64,000 nucleotides of DNA from Cyclina sinensis (lineage: Eukaryota > Mollusca > Bivalvia > Venerida > Veneridae): positions 25,065,647 through 25,129,646 of the forward strand of contig JAAONU010000019.1 in NCBI GenBank assembly GCA_012932295.1, read 5' to 3'. The position numbers and the translations under genes are program-made. Under the pieces are notes generated by a model. That model was not told where the DNA came from, searched no databases, and worked only from the letters and a program-made list of their open reading frames with translations. Below, piece after piece: positions 55,501-64,000 of the stretch. Each line of letters begins with the position of its first letter. Within the stretch, counting starts at the first letter, position 1.

Positions 55501-58500
55501 GGTTCAAGGTCAAGGTCACCAGTCTTTGTAATAAAGAAATGGTTTTCACTCGATAACTTCAGGTAGGTCAGAGATATTGGGACGAAAATTAGTAGGGTCA
55601 GGGTCACTGCTTAGATCAAAGGAAAACAGTTTCCACTCAATAACTTTAGTTAGGAAAAAGGTATCTATGTAGCCATACAGGTAGTTGGTATAAATATGAA
55701 TGTTGACATTGGTTTTGAGGTCAGAAGGTTCAGAGAGAAGGTCACTAGCTGAGATCGAGGTAAGACAGTGTCTGCTCAAGAAGTGAAGATTGGAAGGAGA
55801 TATTGAGATTAAATTTGTTGTATAGATGGATGGTATGAAGACAAAGTTTGCTATTGCTTTTAGAGTCATGAAGGACAAGTTTGCAATTACTTAATATTAG
55901 AAAATGTTTTATGCTACAATGTAAATAACTTGAGTTTTTATTGAACTTTTGCAATGAAACTTGCTGTGTTGATACCTCCCATAGAGACAAAACTTAGAGT
56001 TGCTCATGGGTCACCAAAAAATATGGTTAGGATCACTAGATGTACTTCCTGGCTTTATGTTGAAAACCTGGTTTTGCCATATTGCAGTGGTTCTTGTTTC
56101 AAATCAGCTTTATTCAACACTGGTTAAAAATGTCTACCTTTGTAGCTTTTCTTTTAATACAGTAATAACAAAAAAAACTTAATATTATTCATTTTATTTG
56201 TGGTTTCAAAACATTTTGTTTGTTAAATGCATATTTACCAATGACACATACGGTTGATTTTGAAAGATATTATCACTTGCCAAGTGATTCACTTTAAAAT
56301 AGTTGAAGGCTTCAGTTAACACTATGAAACAATTTTTTTAACTGTGATATTTTTTTAGAGATCGACACCAAGAAATGGACCTTAATCTGATGCCCAGAAA
56401 GGGGATGCAGTATGACCGTGGCGTTATGATAATAGCTAACCCTTACACTGAAGATTCTCTGAAGAAATATAACAGTATTGAAGTCTTGCTTCCAAAAACT
56501 GGTGAGGTGGTATTCCTCTGTAAGCTGCCTCAGAGCCTTTATACCCCAGGTATCTCCTTCTTGTTAGTATGGTTTAGCTTAGCCAGGTATCTCCTTCTTG
56601 TTAGTATGGTTTAGCTTAGCCAGGTATCTCCTTCTTGTTAGTATGGTTTAGCTTAGCCAGGTATCTCCTTCTTGTTAGTATGGATTAGCTTAGCCAGGTA
56701 TCTCCTTCTTGTTAGTATGGTTTAGCTTAGCCAGGTATCTCCTTCTTGTTAGTATGGTTTTGCTTAGCCAGGTATCTCCTTCTTGTTAGTATGGTTTTGC
56801 TTAGCCAGGTATCTCCTTCTTGTTAGTTTGGTTTAGCTTAGCCAGGTATCTCCTTCTTGTTAGTATGGTTTAGCTTAGCCAGGTATCTCCTTCTTGTTAG
56901 TATGGTTTAGCTTAGCCAGGTATCTCCTTGTTAGTATGATTTAGCTTAGCCAGGTATCTCCTTCTTGTTCGTATGGTTTAGCTTAGCCAGGTATCTCCTT
57001 CTTGTTAGTATGGTTAAGCTTAGCCAGGTATCTCCTTCTTGTTAGTATGGTTTAGCTTAGCCAGGTATCTCCTTCTTGTTAGTATGGTTAAGCTTAGCCA
57101 GGTATCTCCTTCTTGTTAGTGTGGTTTAGCTTAGCCAGGTATCTCCTTCTTGTTAGTATGGTTTAGCTTAGCCAGGTATCTCCTTCTTGTTAGTTTGGTT
57201 TAGCTTAGCCAGGTATCTCCTTCTTGTTAGCATGGTTTAGCTTAGCCAGGTTTCTCCTTCTTGTTAGTTTGGTTTAGCTTAGCCAGGTATCTCCTTGTTA
57301 GTGTGGTTTTGCTAAGTTATTCTTTCAATCTGTCTTTTATCATATATTTTGAAATACAATGTAATTAACCATCAGGCCTTTTTCGTAGTATTGGTTAGGG
57401 TAAACAGAATGGTAGAAAATACAGCCATTTTGAATCTGAGTTGAGTCCAATAACATTTATAATAATAATCAAAATGGTTGGTACCTGCCAGAGCATTTTA
57501 GCCTTGACGCCTTAAGGAAATCGTGATACTGTACTTTATCGTTAAAGCTAGAAATAAATTATTTTTTATTTGTTGAAGCATGGTCGTGATTCATAATAAA
57601 ATATGTTATTGACTGTTACAAAAATAGCACACATTGATTACTGTAAATGAAAGAACATACTCAAGTGCTAGAGTACCTTATGATTGATATCCAAATAATC
57701 TCAAATTTCATACCTTTCGGAGACATACATGCCTTCAGAGGGCAGACAGTAATTGCTTATAAAAACTGTTTGTGGTTAATTGGATGATGAAACAATTGTT
57801 GCTTTTCAAACCTGGGGAATATGAGAATTTATCAGCCTTGTAAAACAGGAAGAATGTTATTAAGCTCTGGATATGTTCCTGGCTGTAATTGTATAATACA
57901 TTGAACTAGGCTGTAACTGTATTCTACATTGAACCAGGCTTTAATTGTATTCTACATTGAACTAGGCTGTAATTGTATAATACATTGAACTAGGCTGTAA
58001 TTGTATTCTACATTGAACTAGGCTGTAATTGTATTCTACATTGAACCAGGCTGTATTTGTATAAAACATTGAACCAGGCTGTAATTGTATAAAACATTGA
58101 ACTAGGCTTTAATTGTATTCTACATTGAACTAGGCTGTAATTGTATAATACATTGAACTAGGCTGTAATTGTATAATACATTGAACTAGGCTGTAATTGT
58201 ATTCTACATTGAACCAGGCTGTATTTGTATAAAACATTGAACCAGGCTGTAATTGTATAAAACATTGAACCAGGCTGTAATTGTATAAAACATTGAATCA
58301 GGCTGTAATTGTATAAAACATTGAACCAGGCTGTAATTGTATAAAACATTGAACCAGGCTGTAATTGTATAAAACATTGAACCAGGCTGTAATTGTATAA
58401 AACATTGAACCAGGCTGTAATTGTATAAAACATTGAACCAGGCTGTAATTGTATAAAACATTGAATGAGGCTGTAATTGTATAAAACATTGAACCAGGCT

Positions 58501-60955
58501 GTAATTGTATAAAACATTGAATCAGGCTGTAATTGTATAATACATTCAACTAGACTGTAATTGTATACTACATTGAACTAGGCTGTGCAATAACTGGAGA
58601 TAATCAGATATACCTGGCAGGAGGATCCATAAGAAAGATCAACTACAGAGGTTCAATAACAACAGAGGGGGTCTCCAATCTCTTCTACATCTATGATCAG
58701 ATGTCGGCAACCTGGATACAGAAATCTAAAATGAACATTTCAAGATCTATGTTTAATCTAACTATTGTGGATGGGTAGGTTTTAAACATGAATAATATAA
58801 AAAAAAATACTAGTACTTATATCGTTGAAATTTTTTTGAAAAATGTTCCTCTGTAGTAAAGTATTCCTGAACTATTTGTGGTAAAGGCAAACAGTTGAAA
58901 TTGATTCTGAAAGAACTGGTCTTAGCAGGGCTGGATTGCAGTCTTCATTGCCCAGCTCTCTTTTTAGATTCCTCTACTGTTTGGTCAGAGTTTTAAAACC
59001 CAAGTTCAGGAAACAATGTTTAGCAGCTTTTGTTGATCCCACTTGAAGACTTCTTCTATGATTGAAACTGGAACTTGTAATAAAAGTGTGGTTGTGAAAA
59101 GTCACTGGAGTGCTTTCTGGCCTGGTTGAATTCAAACCAGTGACCAAAGGATTAGAGTCCAGCACTTAACCCTTTGACCACTGCTTCTCTATCACAGTCT
59201 TTTGAAGGTAGCTTTCGTTCATTTACATTGGAAGTGAACTTAAGAGAGAAATTTTACTAAGTTTTGATTACTGTGTTGTATTTTTTTTTCAGTTTTGCGT
59301 ATGCTATTGGTGGAATGGATGGCACTGAGATACTGAACTCAGTGGAGCGATATGATCCAAGAGGGAACACATGGATTCTGGTTGCTCCCCTGCCACAACC
59401 GTTACGTTTCACCACTTCTGTTAGCCTGAAAGGGAAGCTGTATGTGTTTGGTGGGGAGGGGGTAACTGATGTAGTCAACACTGCTTACAGGTGTGAAATA
59501 TTCCCTGATGTTGTTGTTTTGAAGCACAGATGACTGAAATTTTATTTGAAGTGCTGGGTACTAACAAGTTTTTATATGTCTGGGAACTGATGTGTTATGT
59601 TGAAGTTATTTTTTTAATTTTCAATATTCTTCTGCTCTAGTGTTGTTGTTTTTTTTCACACACACACTCTTACTTTAAGTTTTCAGGCTTCAAATGTTTT
59701 CATCATCTGCATTGCAGTTTGATTATGGTCAGGATTATTCAGTGTTATTATTGACATTTTACATTATATTAATCGTCTACATAACACATTTAGCCCATGG
59801 TCTGCATTGTTGAGTATGTTCATGGTTGACATTGCACACTTATCTAATGGTCCATACTTTACACTATATTTATGGTCTGCAGTGCACATTTTGTTCATTG
59901 TCTACTGTGTAAACCATGGTCTACTATGTATGGCCTGCACTGTTTCTGCTGATTAAGATCTGTACATTATAGCATGATCCAGGTCTGCACTTGCCCTTAC
60001 TCAGTTGGACAGTTTAAAGTTAGTACTTGATTGACAAGTACATGTTAGAAATTTTTTATGCAGAGTTACAATGTTTGCAATTTTTTTACATATACCTCAG
60101 ATATGATCCTGCAGAAGACAGTTGGACAGAGTTAACTCCCATGTCTGTAGCCAGAGTTCTAGCAGGAAGTGTGGTGCATCATGGAAAAATATATGTCATA
60201 GGTATGAAAACATTTTACAGATTTAATTTAAAACGCATGTGTTTGAATGGTATGTTTGGTACAGGGACTGAGTTCAAGCTCATTTTCAGACAGTTCCTAG
60301 CTATGTCAGCAGTAAGACATAGTTGCAAAATTTTCTGTTTTTTCATAGTTTATTGTCCTTTAAGAGTGATAAATATGCCATGTGTTTCGAAAAAAATGGT
60401 CTAACCTATTTGGAGTGGTAGTTTAACATACAAACAGTAAATTACATAATGTAAATAGTGTCCATTCTCAATTCTTTGTGTGTGATCTGGATTTTATTAG
60501 CTAGATCTTGTTCCCACTTCTTTGTCTTTGGGTTACACTGCATCATTTGTGTCAGAGGCATCTTCTGCAAAAAAGGAAGGATACTCTAGCTGCTATAATG
60601 TTTGATTTCTTTTTTTCAAATAGGGGGAAATGGACAAATCAGTGACAAGTGGAAGAGAGAATTTTTGCCAGAGTTTTGTGTGAGCTCCGTTGAGATATAT
60701 GATACTGAGGATAACTCATGGTCGGCTGGCCCTGAGCTTCCAAATGCCCTTTGTGGGGCAGGGGTTGTTAAATATGGTGGAACAATATTGATTGTAGGTG
60801 GGGAAGATGATAAAAGCTGGATGGCAGGCCTTTGTTGGTTGAAAGAAGAGAAAGGGAGACAAATGTGGGTAGAAGGACAAGAGTTACCTACAGTTATGAG
60901 CACATTTGGATGTGCTGTAGCCAATATACAAAGTGACACCCTCAGACAACAGTGA
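52585..60955 (+). CDS. BTB-BACK-kelch (KLHL) family protein (626 aa, 7 exons)
   Basis: Exons: 52585-52650 (coding part), 53653-54452, 56359-56549, 58582-58774, 59293-59490, 60101-60201 and 60624-60955 (stop TGA). Total 1881 nt. BTB domain at about residues 48-155 (FVDITLVV, FFCHKNVLAISSPFF, LDYIYTGEV), BACK at about 160-265, then a six-blade kelch propeller with IYLAGG, YAIGGMDG, YVFGGEG, YVIGGNG and LIVGGED strands. Such proteins usually act as substrate adaptors of cullin-3 ubiquitin ligases. I cannot fix the orthologue; KLHL6/KLHL24-type is a guess. I chose the ATG at 52585 because it has A at -3 and G at +4. An in-frame ATG at 52510 has a poor context and would add 25 basic residues. The exon is preceded by a TGCAG acceptor (52461), so a 5' UTR exon is likely. 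Intron 3 is bounded by two minisatellites carrying splice-site copies. Confidence 0.92.
54931..55900 (+). mobile_element. AGCTCACCTGAGC-type repeat, 3'-truncated or composite
   Basis: Starts after a poly-T run with AGCTCACCTGAGC, AAA, then AGCTCAGGGTGACT, a near-perfect hairpin, followed by GTCCGGCGTCCGTCATC-type repeats. Downstream are two loose ATGACATCTCCTCC units and AGGTCA-rich sequence. The GGGCCATCATGGCCC end seen in the 61751-63440 copy is absent. It lies in kelch intron 2 (54453-56358). Confidence 0.65.
56547..57315 (+). repeat. 37-bp minisatellite that repeats the kelch intron 3 donor site
   Basis: About 21 units of CCAGGTATCTCCTTCTTGTT + AGTATGGTTTAGCTTAG. The first unit overlaps the exon 3/intron 3 junction, where the exon ends CCCCAG and the intron starts GTATCT. 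Each later unit reads AGCCAG|GTATCT (one has GTTTCT), so nearly every unit holds a donor-like sequence. Units differ at only one or two bases, indicating recent expansion or homogenisation. Confidence 0.92.
57316..57880. other. Unique-looking centre of kelch intron 3
   Basis: Roughly 560 bp of AT-rich sequence between the two minisatellites, with no recognised feature. Confidence 0.55.
57881..58585 (+). repeat. 28-bp minisatellite that repeats the kelch intron 3 acceptor site
   Basis: About 25 units of TTGAACYAGGCTGTAATTGT + ATAAWACA. The last unit runs into the exon: the intron ends GAACTAG and the exon starts GCTGTGCAA, while array units read GAACYAG|GCTGTAAT. The overlapping - strand frames of 83-119 codons are translations of the array. 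The true acceptor has no real polypyrimidine tract, because the repeat occupies that position. Confidence 0.92.
59010..59190 (-). mobile_element. tRNA-derived SINE
   Basis: On the - strand, AGCAGTGGTCAAAGGGTTAA (A-box-like) and GGTCACTGGTTTGAATTCAA (B-box-like) at tRNA spacing, followed by a body reaching about 59010. It lies about 100 bp upstream of kelch exon 5, in intron 4. Confidence 0.6.
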
Positions 60956-61200
60956 GAACATTTGACCAAAACAAGTACTTAATAGTATTTTTTTCTTATC
61001 AATATGTTTATTCAAATACTGAAGAAATTTATTGTGTTCACATGTGTTCTGACTTCATAGTGTTCACAGTGACTCCCACCTGTGCTTAGGTTTGAGAACA
61101 TATATCTATAAAATACGGATTTCTTTTCAAGGTTATTATGATTTTAGTAATAGAACTTCCATGCATCTTAGATCAATGGAATTTTTTAAGACAACACACA

Positions 61201-61206
61201 AATAAA
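61201..61206 (+). promoter_or_regulatory. Candidate poly(A) signal, kelch gene
   Basis: AATAAA 246 bp after the stop codon, the first on this strand downstream of the gene. Confidence 0.5.
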
Positions 61207-61750
61207 AGGAAAAGAACCTTTTCTATAAAAAGTTCAAACATTTATACCCACAATATCTGGCAGTGTGCTAAAGTTTACCTGTGATAACAGAGTTCTGTGC
61301 AGAAGAATGAAAGGGAGGTAACTGTTCTGTTGCGAATCTTTATATAGATTTTAGAGAAGTCACGTTATAAAAAATGCACAGTGTGCTTAAAGAAGTAGGT
61401 ATTTCTGTGATAAATTTCATATTTTTTCGTATTTCTTTCATATATACCCACCTGATTTGTTAATTTTTTTTGTATTTAATTAACACGGTTTAATGTATAA
61501 AAGCAGGTTTATTTGGCTGGTGGGCCATTAAATACACATCTTACTTAAAGTGACATTAGACGATTTCTAAGAATTTTGATTGGATGAATAAACATTTCAC
61601 TAGATTTTCAACTGCATGAGATTGTGAACATTTCAATGTTGTATCATCATTAAGTTATTGTGATATTTTTCTGTACAGTGGAAACTGACTGAAGCTTGTT
61701 CATACCTGTGAGGATATTAAATCCAGGTGGACATTAAAAGTATAATTTTT

Positions 61751-63440
61751 TAGCTCACCTGAGCTGGCTCAGGGTGAGCTTTTAGGATCGATGAATGTCC
61801 GTCGTCCGTCGTCCGTCGTCTGTCGTCCGTCGTCCGTTCACATTTAGTTCGTTAACACTCTACCGGTCACATTTTTGCTCCAATTGTCACGAAACTTGGT
61901 CAGGATGTTTTTCCCAGTTATTACTCGGACGAGTTCGAATATGGGTCATATAGGATCAAAAACTAGGTCAAGGAGCCCAAAAATAGAAAAATCTTGTTAA
62001 CACTCTAGAGGTAATGTTTTTAGCCCAAATAATCTGGAAATTTGTCATATAGGTTGCTTCTATGATTTCTAGCTCAAGTTCAAATATGGGTCATCTGGGG
62101 TCAAAAACTAGGTCACAGAGCCCAAAAATAGAACATTCTTGTTAACACTCTAGAGGCTACATTTTCAGCCCAAATAATCTGGAAATTTGTCAGAAAGGTT
62201 GTTTCCATAATTTCTAGCTCAAGTTCGAATATGGGTCATCTGGGGTCAAAAACTAGGTCACAGAGCCCAAATATGGAAAAACCTTGTTAACACTTAAGAG
62301 GTAACATTTTCAGCCCATATATCCTTGTAATATGTCAGAAAGGTTATTTGGATTATATCTAGCCCAGGTTCGAATATGGGTCATCTGGGGTCAAAAACTA
62401 GGTCACTGAGACGAAATATGGAAAAACCTTTTTATCACTCTAGAGGTAACATTTTTAGCCAAAATATCCTGGAAACATGTCAGAAAGGTTGTTTTGATGA
62501 TTTCTAGCTCAAGTTTGAATATGGGTCATGTGGGGTCAAAAACTAGGTCACACAGCCCAAATATGGTAAAACCTTGTTAACACTCTAGAGGCTACATTTT
62601 TAGCCCAAATTTCCTGAAAAACTGTCAGAAAGCTTGTTAAGATGATTTTTAGCTCAAGTTAGAATATGGGTCATGTGGGGTCCAAAACTAGGTCACACAG
62701 CCTGTTTATGGAAAAACCTTGTTAACACTCTAGAGGTAAAATTTTCAGCCCAAATATCCTGGAAATATGTCAGAAAGGTTGTATCAATGATTTCTAGCCC
62801 AATTTCGAATATGGGTCATCTGGGGTCAAAAACTAGGTCACAGACCTTAAATTTGGAAAAACCTTGTTTACACTCTACAGGTAACATTTTCAGCCCAAAT
62901 ATTCTGGAAATATGTCAGAAAGGTTATTTTGATGGTTTCTAGGTCAAGTTCGATTATGGGTCATCTGGGGTAAAAAACTAGGTCACAGAGCCCAAAAATA
63001 GAAATATCTTGTTAAGGCTCTAGAGGCTACTGTTTCAGTCCAAATATCCTGGCAGTTTGTCAGAAAGCTTGTTTGGTTGTTCACATTATTAGATTAGGTT
63101 AAAGGTCACGAAGGCTAAAAATAGATTTATCTACTGTACCTCATAAAGCCTTCATTTATAGACCAATATCTTTGATATTCAGTATATAGGTTCCTTGCAT
63201 GGACCTCTACCCATGTGTAGGGTTTGAGGTCACTGGGTCGAGGTCAAGGTCACCATAGCTTATAATAGATATTTCTACTTTCTGTCATAGAGCCTTTATT
63301 TATTGACTGATATTTTACATATTTGGTTTGAAGGCACTTAGATATTTTCAATTAAAAAATGAAATACTGCTTAACAGCAAACCTACAGCCAAAGTACTCA
63401 GGTGAGCGATCCAGGGCCATCATGGCCCTCTTGTTTAATC
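61751..63440 (+). mobile_element. Element with terminal hairpins and eight 145-bp tandem units (HINE/Helentron-like structure)
   Basis: Opens with AGCTCACCTGAGC, TG, then GCTCAGGGTGAGCT (hairpin), followed by GTCCGTC repeats. The centre holds eight tandem units spaced 145 bp apart, each with CTCTAGAGGTAACATTTT, CAGAAAGGTTGTTT and GGGTCATCTGGGGTCAAAAA. The 3' part has AGGTCAAGGTCACC and ends CTCAGGTGAGCGATCCAGGG, then CCATCATGGCCCTCTTG with the palindrome GGGCCATCATGGCCC. GCTCACCTGAG near the left end recurs inverted near the right end. Subterminal inverted repeats, a central tandem array and a 3' hairpin resemble non-autonomous Helentron-associated elements known from bivalves; that assignment is inference. 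No coding capacity. Confidence 0.7.
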
Positions 63441-64000
63441 AAAGGGGCTGTACATTTAGTTATGTTTGTACCAAGATTCCTACTTAAGTTATATTCATTT
63501 TCTTTCATTATTTATCAGAATATTGCAAGTTATGTTTAGGTCACAGACTACTAAATGGTTTTCACCAGGCTTACATCATAACATTTCGGTGTTTCCTGAT
63601 TTTGTTTTAATGATTAAAGAGTGTTGAACTTTTGTGTGTAATTTCATCTTATTGCACTCTTAAAATGCTTTATAATAGGATATCTTCACACAGAAGTAGA
63701 TAGCCAACAAAATGGTAGAACATTAACATTTTTTAATAACACTAATGTACCAGTTTAAATACTTTAACATTTTTTTGTAACTAAAGTATGCACTTATTAT
63801 CAGTTTACATAAATATGTCAAAAGTTTTCTTTTCCATTGATAGATTTTGGCCAAACCCTTTTGTTATGGTAGGTCCAAATCATGTTCAAAAGTTATACAA
63901 AAGTGACCAATCGAAGCAGCCAGTTTGTATTATGCATTGTGATCTTTTCATTTCATTTAATTCAGAGAAAAGTACAAGTGCTTTACTTCACTTCATAAAT
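63441..64000. other. 3' flank with no supported feature
   Basis: AT-rich sequence to the window edge. No exon, RNA gene or repeat recognised. Confidence 0.5.

Noticed and set aside
58158..58549. Overlapping 83-119-codon frames with a repeating FYTITAWFNVLYNYSL-type peptide
   Set aside because: They are the three phases of the 28-bp minisatellite read on the - strand, lying inside a kelch intron.
56547..58585. CRISPR array
   Set aside because: Units are contiguous with no unique spacers, and the host is a eukaryote.

Overview
The window is eukaryotic, AT-rich, intron-rich and packed with repeats. Every protein gene seen is animal-type and split by GT/AG introns. I read it as a metazoan, most likely a bivalve mollusc. 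That guess rests on gene content (a membrane-type alpha-carbonic anhydrase, PMP22/claudin-like proteins, a C22orf15/CXorf65-family protein, a BTB-BACK-kelch protein) and on the style of the dispersed repeats, chiefly elements that open with AGCTCACCTGAGC and end near a GGGCCAT/ATGGCCC palindrome. The species is not determinable from the sequence alone.

Layout. (1) 2881-7085, + strand: the 3' four exons of a C22orf15/CXorf65-family gene; the short first exon was not found. (2) 8704-10535, - strand: a complete 3-exon tetraspan (PMP22/claudin-like) protein of 172 aa. (3) 15125-37046, - strand: a complete 8-exon secreted/membrane-anchored alpha-carbonic anhydrase of 331 aa. Its introns hold a 1.7-kb foldback element, two oppositely oriented ~313-bp MITEs, a 434-bp TIR element with a tRNA-like core, several minisatellites and, on the opposite strand, (4) a second 3-exon tetraspan gene of 174 aa (24165-25511, +). 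(5) 37047-52460: a repeat-rich stretch without a convincing host gene, with LINE remnants, tRNA-derived SINEs, tandem arrays and a 704-bp TIR element. (6) 52585-60955, + strand: a complete 7-exon BTB-BACK-kelch gene (626 aa). (7) 60956-64000: 3' flank holding an element with eight 145-bp tandem units.

Gene models were built by hand from splice sites, reading phase and family motifs. The joined reading frames close exactly: 519, 525, 996 and 1881 nt, all multiples of three. The most unusual structure is intron 3 of the kelch gene (56550-58581). It starts with a ~21-copy 37-bp array in which nearly every unit carries a copy of the 5' splice site, and ends with a ~25-copy 28-bp array in which most units carry a copy of the 3' splice site. 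Also notable is a set of structurally unrelated non-autonomous elements with 9-10-bp target duplications, including a nearly loop-free foldback.
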